NCBI GenBank assembly: GCA_963763325.1
Contig: CAVXOL010000021.1
Span: 62,001-126,000 of the forward strand
Direction: 5' to 3'
DNA: 64,000 nt
DNA from: JBBECJ01 sp963763325
GTDB taxonomy: Bacteria > Chloroflexota > Chloroflexia > Thermomicrobiales > CFX8
Shown here: piece after piece, positions 26,362 to 34,585 of the stretch
Layout of the letters: the number at the start of each line of letters is the position of its first letter
How positions within the stretch are numbered: position 1 is the first letter of the stretch
Translations under genes and position numbers: made by a program
Notes under the pieces: generated by a model
Seen by the model: only the letters and a program-made list of their open reading frames with translations
What the model was told of the DNA's origin: nothing
Database searches by the model: none

Positions 26362-27213
26362 GTGTCAGTCCGAGCAACGGTCCTCTGCGAAAATTCAGTC
26401 TATGGGATGGGTGACGCCGTCGCTGAGCATGGCTGGTCGGTCTGGCTGGAGACTGACGCCGGTCCATTCCTGTTCGATACCGGGCGTGGCCACGGATTGT
26501 TGAACAACGCGCGTGTCTTCGACATCCCGCTCGAAGACGCCCATGGAATCATGATCAGCCACCACCATAACGATCACACTGGCGGGCTGCGCGACACAGT
26601 CCGCACAATGGTCAAGCGCTCGGGACGATCCAGCATTCCGATTTATGCCCATCCCGACCTGTTCAAGGACAGTTTTACCGACTTCCACGGCGAGATCGGA
26701 TTCAGCGGTGTCCCACACAAGCGCAGTGCTCTGGAAACCGCGGGCGCTGAGTTCCTGCTCGACGCCGGTTGGAGAGAGATCGCGACAGGTATCTCGATGA
26801 CTGGCGAAGTGCCTCGACGGACGACGTACGAATTCGGGGATCAGTTTCTGAAACACCGCAACGAATCGGGCGATCTGGTTGTCGATCCAGTCCGCGACGA
26901 CCAGACGGTCGTCATCGACACACCGGACGGGCTGTTTGTCGTCCTCGGTTGCTCGCATGCGGGACTGATCAACATCCTGACCTACATCCGCGATCAGACC
27001 GGCAAGAGCCGCTTCCACACCGTCATGGGCGGCACGCATCTTGGCCCGGTCGGCGAGGAGCAGGTCGAACGGACGATCGAGGCACTGCACGAGTTCGATA
27101 TCCAGCGGATCGGCGTCTCGCATTGTACTGGGCCGAAGGTGGCCGCCAGGATCGCGCACGAGTTCGGAGAGCGCTTCTTCTTCTGCAGCGTCGGGACGGT
27201 TGCGGAAACCTAG
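26362..27213 (+). CDS. metallo-beta-lactamase-fold hydrolase, COG1237 type
   Basis: 283-residue MBL-fold protein. The metal motif is SHHHNDHTGG, followed by GCSHAGLINIL and GGTHLG, the arrangement of COG1237 proteins related to the dihydropterin/ribofuranosyl-aminobenzene phosphate synthase of methanogens. Other members are uncharacterised phosphodiesterase-like enzymes. GTG at 26362 with GGAGAAA is taken as start because the longer frame back to 26272 would run through repeat C. No partner gene suggests a pathway. Confidence 0.85.
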   Translation: MSVRATVLCENSVYGMGDAVAEHGWSVWLETDAGPFLFDTGRGHGLLNNARVFDIPLEDAHGIMISHHHNDHTGGLRDTVRTMVKRSGRSSIPIYAHPDLFKDSFTDFHGEIGFSGVPHKRSALETAGAEFLLDAGWREIATGISMTGEVPRRTTYEFGDQFLKHRNESGDLVVDPVRDDQTVVIDTPDGLFVVLGCSHAGLINILTYIRDQTGKSRFHTVMGGTHLGPVGEEQVERTIEALHEFDIQRIGVSHCTGPKVAARIAHEFGERFFFCSVGTVAET

Positions 27214-27290
27214 CCCCAGATCGACTCAAGCAAGGACCGCAGATCCGGCGCTCGTGTGTTACCGGCGACGAGTCGAATGACCGTGCCTGC

Positions 27291-27338
27291 TTGGCAAACT
27301 CGGCACTCTCCGCTATGCTGTACCCGAACGCATGTTCG
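27291..27338 (+). promoter_or_regulatory. promoter with LexA (SOS) box before dinB-like gene
   Basis: TTGGCA (27291-27296), 17 bases, TATGCT (27314-27319), then CGAACGCATGTTCG at 27325-27338. That 14-mer is a perfect match to the Gram-positive SOS box CGAAC-N4-GTTCG and sits at the expected transcription start, 91 bases before the DinB ORF. Confidence 0.8.
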
Positions 27339-27340
27339 CT

Positions 27341-27348
27341 GTACGTAC
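27341..27348. promoter_or_regulatory. GTACGTAC motif next to the SOS box
   Basis: GTACGTAC directly downstream of the LexA box in the leader of the DinB gene; same core as at 7238, 17834, 39681 and 39694. Confidence 0.4.
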
Positions 27349-27429
27349 GGCTGGTGATGTATGCGAGTGGCTGCTGGGCAAGACACGGTTTGACGTGTCG
27401 GTGACGAGCACTCTGGTTGGAGGATTTCG

Positions 27430-28374
27430 ATGGATCTGGTCGATCGGATGCTGGGGCACGACCACTGGGCGACGACGCAACTGCTGGAGGTGTGCCGAGA
27501 GCTGACCGATGCACAGATCGATCAGCCGTTCGATATCGGACATCAGACGCTGCGCGAGACGTTCGATCACCTGATCTACAACATCGGGTTCTGGACCTCG
27601 GTGATGGCTGGAGGAGAGCGCGACTCGCCTCGGGCCGAACAGCAATACGACCGGTCGATACCCGGGCTGATCGAGCGTTACGAGGCCAAGCATGCATCGT
27701 TCGCGGCCACCGCGCGTGCGGCGCGTGACGAGCAGCGGTTGAGTGACACCTGCGTCGACCACTTCGGCGGCACGCCGACCCTGGGTGGCTTGATCCTCCA
27801 CGTCACGCTCCACAACGCGGAGCACCGCAGCGAGGTGCTGCACATCCTCCAGCGCCTCGGAGTGCCCAACCTGCCTGAAATCGACTTCGCGCTCTGGGAC
27901 CAGACGGTGCAAATCGCACTCAAACGGATTCAGGAGGAGCGCGAATCATGGCACGCGCTGCTGGCCGAGGTCGGCGAGGATCGCATGGAGGAGCCGGGGC
28001 CGATGGGCGAGTGGACCTTCAAGGATCTGGCCGGGCATCTGCTCGGCTGGCGCGAGCGGACGATCGCGCGGATCGAGGCTGGGCCGGGCGGCAATCCTCC
28101 AACCCCATGGCCGGCGACACTTGAGAGCGACGACGAGATCAACGACTGGATCTACGAGCAGCACCGCGATCGACCGCTGCGCGATGTCCTGGCTGACATG
28201 GATCAGTCGTATGAGCGCCTCGCCAACGCCATCGAGCGGGTGCCGGAAGGAGATCTGACCGTGCCAGGCCGCTTCGAGTGGGCGGGAGACGCGCGGCTCT
28301 TCGAGGCTGACTTCTCCGGCCACCTGCGCGAGGAGCACGAGCCATCGATCCGTGCCTGGCTGCAGTCACGCTGA
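27430..28374 (+). CDS. double DinB-domain protein, SOS-regulated
   Basis: 314 residues containing two four-helix DinB/YfiT-like domains. Domain 1 (residues 1-150) has FDHLIYNIGFW and HVTLHNAEHRSEVLHIL, carrying the His metal ligands. Domain 2 (about 160-314) resembles the ClbS/DfsB type (FKDLAGHLLGWRERTIARI, FSGHLREEHEPSI). The founding member, DinB of Bacillus subtilis, is DNA-damage inducible; family members act as metal-dependent thiol transferases or cyclopropane hydrolases (ClbS). A perfect SOS box lies upstream. The next gene follows by 58 bases. Confidence 0.88.
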   Translation: MDLVDRMLGHDHWATTQLLEVCRELTDAQIDQPFDIGHQTLRETFDHLIYNIGFWTSVMAGGERDSPRAEQQYDRSIPGLIERYEAKHASFAATARAARDEQRLSDTCVDHFGGTPTLGGLILHVTLHNAEHRSEVLHILQRLGVPNLPEIDFALWDQTVQIALKRIQEERESWHALLAEVGEDRMEEPGPMGEWTFKDLAGHLLGWRERTIARIEAGPGGNPPTPWPATLESDDEINDWIYEQHRDRPLRDVLADMDQSYERLANAIERVPEGDLTVPGRFEWAGDARLFEADFSGHLREEHEPSIRAWLQSR

Positions 28375-28432
28375 TCCGTCGAGATGACGAAAGGATCGCC
28401 GCCGATTGGCTTGTTGAAGGGACGATGCACCA

Positions 28433-28987
28433 GTGACCGGCGTGGACGAACAGGCGACGCCAGAACCGCCAGTTGAGGGCGATGAGGCTGCAACCCTGCT
28501 GGGCTTCCTGGAACGCCAGCGCGCGACCTTCGCGTGGAAGAGCGGAGGACTCGACGCCGCCGGCCTGCGGGCGACGCTCGGTGCGTCGACGATGTCACTC
28601 GGTGGGATGCTGAAGCACCTCGCCCGCTTCGAGGACGATATGTCCTCCGAGTGGCTGCTGGGGCAGGAGCAGCGCCCGCCGTGGAACACGATCGACTGGG
28701 ACGCGAGCCACGACTGGGACTGGCGGACAGCCGCCGACGACTCCCCCGAGCAGCTCTACACGGGCTGGCAGGAGGCCGTCGCCCGCTCGCGCGCGCTGTT
28801 CGCAGAGGCGCTGGCGAACAACGGTCCCGGGCGACCGGGCGCAGAGATCCCAGGCGCGCCGGGTGCGCTGCCCAGCATACGCTACGTCCTGATCAACATG
28901 ATCGAAGAGTACGCGCGTCACAACGGCCACGCCGACCTGATCCGGGAGTCGGTAGACGGGCTTGTCGGGCACGATCCGCCGGAATGA
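28433..28987 (+). CDS. DUF664/DinB-superfamily protein
   Basis: 184-residue four-helix protein of the DUF664 branch. SLGGMLKHLARFEDDMSSEWL and NMIEEYARHNGHADLIRE carry the conserved His residues of the DinB metal site. GTG start at 28433 with GAAGGGA. Lies 58 bases after the SOS-controlled DinB gene and 54 before the winged-helix gene, all in one direction, so co-transcription is likely. A thiol-transfer detoxification role is inferred from family. Confidence 0.85.
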   Translation: MTGVDEQATPEPPVEGDEAATLLGFLERQRATFAWKSGGLDAAGLRATLGASTMSLGGMLKHLARFEDDMSSEWLLGQEQRPPWNTIDWDASHDWDWRTAADDSPEQLYTGWQEAVARSRALFAEALANNGPGRPGAEIPGAPGALPSIRYVLINMIEEYARHNGHADLIRESVDGLVGHDPPE

Positions 28988-29041
28988 CGATCGGTGATTC
29001 ATCTCAACGTGACACGAGAACGCCTGGGGGCATGGCCTGAG

Positions 29042-30184
29042 ATGAGGATGACCGCGCAGGCGCTCAACCGCGCCACGCTCGGCCGGCAATTGCTGTTGCA
29101 GCGCGAGTCGCTGGGAGTCGCTGACGCCGTCCGACGGGTGGTCGCGCTGCAGGCGCAGGAGCCGGCCTCGCCATACCTCGACGCTCTGGAACCGGCTCGC
29201 TGATTTCGATCCGGCCGAACTCGACGTTGCCTTTGCCGGCCATCAGGTCGTCAAGGCAACGCTGATGCGGATCACATTGCACGCGGTCCACATCGAGGAT
29301 TACGGGCGTTTCCGCGAGGCGATGGAGCCAACGATGCGTGCCGCCAGGCTCGGAGACCGGCGCTTCCGTAGACAGCGGGCTAACTGCCGAGGATGCCGAC
29401 GCGCTGGTTCCCGAGCTACAGGCGATTCGCCGATCAGCCCCGGACCGCCGCCGAGATGAGCGCCTGGCTGGACGAGCGGCTCGGGGGGACGACGCATCCC
29501 GGAGCGTGGTGGGCGTTGCGGCAGTACGCGCCGCTGCTGCGCGCGCCGACCGGAGGACCGTGGTCGTTTGGTTCCACGACCTCATACGTCGCGCCACAGT
29601 CCAGGCCAGTCCTGTCGGGCGCGGACACGTCCGACGAAGCGCTTCGGGCGCTGGTGCTGCGCTACCTTGCGGGCTTCGGGCCGGCGTCGATGGCCGATGT
29701 GGCGCAGTTTGCACTGGTCCCGCGGGCGCGAGCGAAGATCGCACTGCAGGCGCTCACGGGCGATCATCGAGCAGCTTGAAGGGCCAGACGGTCGGCCACT
29801 GTTCGACGTACCCGGCGGGTTGCGCCCGGACGAGGACACACCGGCCCCGCCCCGGCTGATGGCGATGTGGGACAACATCCTGCTGGCCTACGTCGATCGG
29901 AGTCGGGTCATCCCGCCTGACTACCGCAAGATCGTGATCCGATCAATGGTGACGTGCTGCCGACCCTGCTGGTCGATGGCTACGTCGCGGGTGTCTGGCG
30001 GGTCGTTGAAGGTGGGATTGAGGCGACGGCCTTCCACCCGCTGGCAGAGGATGTCTGGGAGCGTCTGGCCGCCGAGGCCAGGTCGCTGATGGCGTTCCTG
30101 GCCGGCCGCGACCCGACGGTCTACCGCCGTTACAACCACTGGTGGAGCAAGTTGCCAGGTGGCGAGACGCGGCTGCTTGCCTGA
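29042..30184 (+). CDS. winged-helix DNA-binding (HTH_42, YcaQ/AlkZ-like) protein (about five frame breaks)
   Basis: About 380 codons of a HTH_42-family protein in several frames. Pieces in order: LNRATLGRQLLLQRESLG, VALQAQEPASPYL, KATLMRITLHAVHIEDYG, AWWALRQYAPLLRAPTGGPW, LVLRYLAGFGPASMADVAQF, MWDNILLAYVDRSRVIPPDYR, LVDGYVAGVWRVVEGG. LQAQ is the Q-x-Q element that is catalytic in AlkZ, a glycosylase that unhooks DNA cross-links. Frame changes fall near 29200, 29370, 29400, 29760 and 29945. Last member of the SOS-box transcription unit. Probably intact in the organism. Confidence 0.75.
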
Positions 30185-30563
30185 GGCTGAAGATCGTCCG
30201 CTCAGGCGGCGACCGACGATTGCAGGGAGATGACCTGCGTGGTGATCAGTCGTTCGAGGTCAGCGCGGACGACGTTCATGTCCACGTCCCGTTCGATCAG
30301 GACACCGAGCATCTCGCGGCGGATCGAGCGGGTGAGTGACGATAGCTCGACGACTGGTGCGACCGGGACCAAGAGAGGTCATCAGCGGCTACGACGTGAG
30401 GATTGCAGTCCAGGGCAAGACGCGGGACATGGGGTGTGTGACTCGGCTTTGCCGTTTACTGCGTCCCTTTGTCGATTTGAACCGGCGCGGAACGACTAGA
30501 TTCTGTCGGTAGGTACCGAAGGCGACTGCATCGCCTGGATTGCATGTATCAGGAGGAACGACG
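30185..30563 (+). other. 379-base stretch with no supported gene
   Basis: Short open frames here lack ribosome-binding sites and family resemblance. The last 15 bases hold the AGGAGGA site of the next DinB gene. Nothing else is recognised. Confidence 0.6.
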
Positions 30564-31046
30564 ATGTCGACGACGACACGAACAGCAGCGCTTGCTACGG
30601 AGTTCGAGGCGATCAACGCCGAGGTGATCGCGGCCGTCAGCGAGTGCAGCGACGAGCAGTGGCGGCAAGCGACGACGGACGATGGGCGGACGGTCGGCGT
30701 CATCGCCCACCACGTCGGCGAGACGAACGGTGCGTTCGCCGGGATCATCGAGCGGCTGGCAGCGGGTGAGTCGTATACGCCTAATGTCTCAATGGACGAG
30801 GTGCACGAGTCCAACGCGAAGCACGCGCGAGAGAACGCTACGATCGGGAAGTTGGAGACACTCGATGTCCTGCGCACCAACGGCGAGGCAATTCTCCGGG
30901 CGCTCGCGAGTATCGACGATGGGACGTTGGACCGGGTCGCCGGTACGTTCGGTGGCCATGAGATGACTGTGAACCAGGTGATGGAGTGGGTCGTCATCGG
31001 CCATGCTGCCGAGCACCTGGGGACAATCCGCAACACACTCGGCTGA
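30564..31046 (+). CDS. DinB-family protein
   Basis: 160-residue single-domain DinB protein. VGVIAHHVGETNGAFAGII and EWVVIGHAAEHLGTIRNTL hold the His residues of the metal site. ATG at 30564 with a strong AGGAGGA. No SOS box is seen in its own leader. It precedes the MerB-like gene by 45 bases in the same direction, so the two may be co-transcribed; a thiol- or electrophile-related detoxification role is an inference. Confidence 0.87.
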   Translation: MSTTTRTAALATEFEAINAEVIAAVSECSDEQWRQATTDDGRTVGVIAHHVGETNGAFAGIIERLAAGESYTPNVSMDEVHESNAKHARENATIGKLETLDVLRTNGEAILRALASIDDGTLDRVAGTFGGHEMTVNQVMEWVVIGHAAEHLGTIRNTLG

Positions 31047-31091
31047 GCAGCGGTCGATGCCGTATGCTGGTCGCGCTGAATTGGAGGGTTG

Positions 31092-31776
31092 ATGGCTACA
31101 TCACTCAGTGAGCGTGACTGGCAGATTCGGCTTCACATCTACGAGTTCTTTGTCGAACACCAGCGCCCGCCAACGACAGCCGAAACGGCGGGCGCGTTCG
31201 GGATCGCGGAAGATGAAGCCAGGCAGGCATACCGGCGCCTGCACGACGCACATACGCTCCTGCTCGAGCCAGGTACGAGCGACGTGCGGATGGCGAACCC
31301 GCTCTCGGCGGTCGAGACGCCGTATCGGGTGAATGTCGATGGCCGAACTTTCTTCGCCAACTGTGCCTGGGACTCGCTCGGCATCCCGGCCATGCTGGGC
31401 GCTCGACGCGACGATCGAGACGGTCTACACCGATGCGGAAGGGGCGGGCACGCCGGCACGGTACGCGATCGTTGGAGGAACCCTGTCTGGTGACGACGGA
31501 ATCGTCCACTTTCCGCTGCCGTTCCGGCGCTGGTACGACAACCAGATTCATACCTGAGCGACGATGATGCTCTTCCGGTCGGAAGAGGAGGTCGATCGCT
31601 GGTGTGCCGCGACCGGTGAGCCACGCGGCGAGACGGTGCCAGTTCAACAGATCTGGGAACTGTCCAAGCTCTGGTATCGCAACCGGATGGACCCGAACTT
31701 TCGGGGCCGGACTGCTGAACAGGTGGTTGAGGTGTTCAGGCAGGCTGGCCTAACGTCGGAGTTCTGGCATCCCTGA
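31092..31776 (+). CDS. merB-like: alkylmercury lyase (MerB)-family protein with in-frame TGA at the catalytic Cys
   Basis: 228 codons. MerB cleaves C-Hg bonds using Cys96, Asp99 and Cys159. Here the N-terminal winged-helix part (PPTTAETAGAFGIAEDEARQ) leads to ANCAWDSLGIPAML, giving Cys91 and Asp94. One extra base near 31395 (GGG for GG) breaks the frame. The frame then continues through VHFPLPFRRWYDNQIHT to a TGA at 31555-31557, and continues in the same frame as ATMMLFRSEEEVDRWCAATG to the stop at 31776. The TGA codon is residue 155 and aligns with Cys159 (followed by CHVHFFAS in MerB). It is either selenocysteine or a TGC-to-TGA sequence error. Confidence 0.78.
31570..31587 (+). promoter_or_regulatory. 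candidate bacterial SECIS hairpin
   Basis: CTCTTCC-GGTC-GGAAGAG: a perfect 7-bp stem with a GGUC loop. Nineteen bases separate the TGA from the loop and the loop starts with G, both within the usual limits for bacterial SECIS elements. Caveat: the stem encodes LFRSEE, which may be conserved as protein. Confidence 0.45.
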
Positions 31777-31799
31777 TACGAATTAGATCCAGTTTTGAA

Positions 31800-31824
31800 A
31801 CGGGCCGATGCTGGATCGGCCCGT
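31800..31824. terminator. bidirectional terminator between merB-like gene and guaA
   Basis: 10-bp stem ACGGGCCGAT/ATCGGCCCGT with a 5-base loop; minus-strand tail TTTCAAAACT. Serves the convergent ends at 31776 and 31863. Confidence 0.75.
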
Positions 31825-31862
31825 ACCCGTGTGTGTCCCGATTCGGGTTCAGGTTCCAGCGA

Positions 31863-33533
31863 CTACTCCCACTCGATCGTGCCGGGCGGCTTGCGAGGTG
31901 ATGTCGTAGACGACGCGGTTGATGCCGCGGACCTCGTTGACGATGCGGTTGCTGATGCGCGCCAGCAGGTCGTAGGGCAGGCGCGCCCAGTCGGCGGTCA
32001 TCGCGTCCTCGCTGGTGATGGCGCGGATGGCGCAGACCTTGGCGTAGGTGCGGGCGTCGCCCATGACGCCGGTCGAGTGGACCGGCAGCAGCACGGCGAA
32101 GAACTGCCAGATGTCGTCGGGCCGAGACCGGCGGCTTCGATCTCCTGCCGGACGATCGCGTCGGCGCGGCGCAGGATGCGCCAGGTCGTCCGCGGTGACC
32201 TCGCCGAGCAGGCGCACGGCCAGGCCGGGGCCGGGGAAGGGCTGGCGCTCGACGATCTCCGAGCGGCAGGCCGAGCGCGCGGCCGACCTCGCGCACCTCG
32301 TCCTTGAAGAGGAAGCGCAGCGGCTCGATCAGCTCGAAGGCGCAGGTCCTCCGGCAGGCCGCCGACGTTGTGGTGCGTCTTGATCTTGTCGGCGGCCTTG
32401 TTGTCGGCGGTCTTGCGATCTCGATCACGTCGGGGTAGAGCGTGCCCTGGGCCAGGAAGTCGGAACGGCTTCGTGCCGGCACTGCTCGCCGCGGCGCGCT
32501 CGAAGACGCGGATGAACTCGTCGCCGATGATCTTGCGCTTCTGCTCCGGGTCGGTGACGCCGGCCAGCCGTCGCAGGAAGCTGCTCGGTGGCGTCGACGT
32601 AGACGAGCGTTCATGCCGAAGTGGCGGCCGAAGACTTCCTGCACCGTCTCCGGCTCGCCCTCGCGCAGCAGGCCGTTGTTGACGAAGACGGGGGTCAGCT
32701 GGTCGCCGATCGCGCGGTGGATCAGCGCCGCCGCGACCGAGGAATCGACGCCGCCGGAGAGGGCGCAGAGAACCCGGCTCGTCGCCGACCTGCTGGCGGA
32801 TGTCGTCGATCGCCTGCTCGATGAACGACTCGGCGGTCCAGTCGCCGGTGCAGCCGCAGATGTCGTAGAGGAAGTTGCGCAGGATCGACGCGTGCCGCGC
32901 GGCGTGTGGGCGACCTCCGGGTGGAACTGGACGCGTAGAGCGTGGCGGTCGGAGCCCATCGCGGCGTAGGGGGAGTTGTGCGCTCGAGGCCAGCGGCTCG
33001 CAAGCCGGGCGGCAGCGTCTCGATCCGGTCGCCGTGGCTCATCCAGACATCGAGTCTCGTCGCGGCAGATCGCGGAAGAGCGGCGTGCTCGGCCGTGCGG
33101 CGCGATCCGCGCCGGGCCGAACTCCTTGTGCGTCGGCCGCCGGCGACCTCGCCGCCGAGCGCGTGGGCCAGCGCCTGCATCCCGTAGCAGATGCCGAGCA
33201 CCGGCAGGCCGCTCTCGATCACCCAGTCGGGCAGTTGCGGCGCGCCCGGCTCGTAGACGGAGTCGGCCCGCCGGAGAGGATGATGCCCATCGGGTTGAGC
33301 TTCTTGACCGTTTCGTAGTCGACATCGTGCGGCAGGAGTTCGGCGTAGACGTTGGCCTCGCGGACACGGCGGACGATGAGTTGGGCGGTCTGGCTGCCGA
33401 AATCGAGGACGACGGCGGAATCAACATGGACCGGCGACTCGCTCAGCAGCTCGGCTGCGGCGTCGATCTCTTCTCTGACCTGGCTGGACGTGTTCAAACT
33501 GGCTCCTTCGGCAGCGGGCAGATCGGAATACAT
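31863..33533 (-). CDS. guaA: GMP synthase (glutamine-hydrolysing), heavily frame-broken
   Basis: Full-length GuaA by content. N-terminal amidotransferase: VLDFGSQTAQLIVRRVRE, GLPVLGICYGMQALAHALGG with the nucleophile Cys, DVWMSHGDRIE, VQFHPEVAHT. ATP pyrophosphatase: LCALSGGVDSSVAAALIH. C-terminal dimerisation domain: PFPGPGLAVRLLGEVT and the end DITSKPPGTIEWE after frame correction. At least a dozen single-base breaks occur between 33265 and 31880, many in very GC-rich runs. An essential purine gene would not decay this way, so sequencing indels are the likely cause. Start at 33533 (MYSDLPAAEG) is uncertain. Confidence 0.85.
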
Positions 33534-33592
33534 GCGGTGAATTGTACTTACCCGAGCCACGCATCAGGCGGGCCAGACGACGAGACGCCGCT

Positions 33593-33755
33593 GTGCATCT
33601 GGGTAGGGGCACGCATCCTGTATCGGCCTGCGCCGTGAGCGCTGACCGCTTACATAGGAGCAAGCGTTGGGGATCCTCGTTGCTGCATCCATGGATCAAG
33701 CAGGCGCCTCACGGCGCGGGCCGATGACAGGATAGCGGCCCCTACCCAGATGCAC
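33593..33755. repeat. family-B inverted repeat element, copy 1
   Basis: 163-bp element with about 47-bp imperfect terminal inverted repeats (GTGCATCTGGGTAGGGGC at the left edge and its exact complement at the right). The arms contain CATCCTGTATCGGCC. Non-coding; occupies part of 33534-34087. Further copies at 51562-51750 and, shortened, 45571-45629. Confidence 0.88.
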
Positions 33756-33895
33756 GATTCGCTTCTATCCATCGCGCGATGTTTCATAAGTCCAACACGT
33801 ACCTGTCAATCATTACTTGTGTCTCTACCCCCCGAAAGTCCTGGCCGCGTAGGATCAGGTCATGGAAGCAGAGTGGTCTGCACCACGAGGGTGGT

Positions 33896-33985
33896 CACGA
33901 CAAGGGCACACTCGCCGAAAGGCGGGGCCGCAAAGCGACAGGTCTACGGCGGATCCGGTCGCCACGACGGCTGCGCTCCCGAATG
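33896..33985 (+). ncRNA. c-di-GMP-I (GEMM) riboswitch candidate
   Basis: The core matches the GEMM-I consensus: a P2 hairpin CTCGCC-GAAA-GGCGGG with GAAA tetraloop, then CCGCAAAGCGACAGGTCTACGG, here in positions 33929-33950, then a P3 stem closed by GCGAC/GTCGC and a 3' segment GGCTGCGCTCCCGA. It lies 102 bases before the first of two secreted-protein genes. The P1 pairing and expression platform were not resolved by eye. Confidence 0.72.
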
Positions 33986-34087
33986 ACAGGGATGCAGACC
34001 GTTTCGCACCGCTATGATGGCTGCGCCACCGAATGTCCCCTCGTTCTTCACGCCATGACCCATCACCAGATGGGGAAAGGAAGAACG

Positions 34088-34552
34088 ATGCGGCGGTTTC
34101 TTCTCCACAGTCCACGTCGACAGATACTGGCCGCTCTCGTCTGCGGTCTGCTGGCGACACTCGTCCTGACGATGCCTGCGTTCGCCGGGGTTACCTGGTG
34201 TCGGGCAGATCCGATCGTTCGTATCCACGGCCACGAGATCCAGATGTGGGTCGGCGTGCCGGAAGGCTACGAGCAGCACGTGACCGGCCCGATCTCCTTC
34301 AAGATCGAGACGCCTCCGGGCGTCGAGCGCAAGGTGCTCTTCACCGACGCCGGCTTCAACGGCCACGGCGAGACCGTCACCTGGGGCGACACCTGGGGGC
34401 AGGCGAAGCTGACGGTCAAGGTACCGATGAACCAGGACGCGATTGGTGTCGGCGTCCAGGTTCCGGTCGAGTTGACGATCAAGTCTCCCTGGGGGACACA
34501 CGTCATGTACGGTACCCACACTGGGACCTATCTGACTGTTCCGCTGTACTAG
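34088..34552 (+). CDS. secreted protein, paralogue 1 of the WC-DPIVRI family
   Basis: 154 residues with a signal peptide (RRQILAALVCGLLATLVLTM...AFA) and a small beta-rich mature domain. Mature start GVTWCRADPIVRIHGHEIQM is nearly repeated in the next gene; the single Cys is shared. No known domain recognised. ATG at 34088 behind GGAAAGGAAG. Predicted to be under the upstream c-di-GMP riboswitch; followed after 33 bases by its paralogue. Extracellular or periplasmic role, maybe in surface or biofilm matrix, is inferred from the riboswitch only. Confidence 0.82.
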   Translation: MRRFLLHSPRRQILAALVCGLLATLVLTMPAFAGVTWCRADPIVRIHGHEIQMWVGVPEGYEQHVTGPISFKIETPPGVERKVLFTDAGFNGHGETVTWGDTWGQAKLTVKVPMNQDAIGVGVQVPVELTIKSPWGTHVMYGTHTGTYLTVPLY

Positions 34553-34585
34553 CTGACACGCGGAAGAACAGGTAGGAGGTAAACA

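Noticed and set aside
29201..29203. TGA in the HTH_42 gene as a second selenocysteine candidate
   Set aside because: The frame changes at this point (the family text WNRLADFDPAELDV resumes in another frame), so it is an indel artefact, not an aligned Cys.
30185..30563. Small frames (e.g. 30230-30499) as genes
   Set aside because: No ribosome-binding sites, no family resemblance and poor codon bias.
31863..33533. guaA as a decayed pseudogene
   Set aside because: All domains and full length are present, the gene is essential, and many breaks compensate; sequencing indels are simpler.
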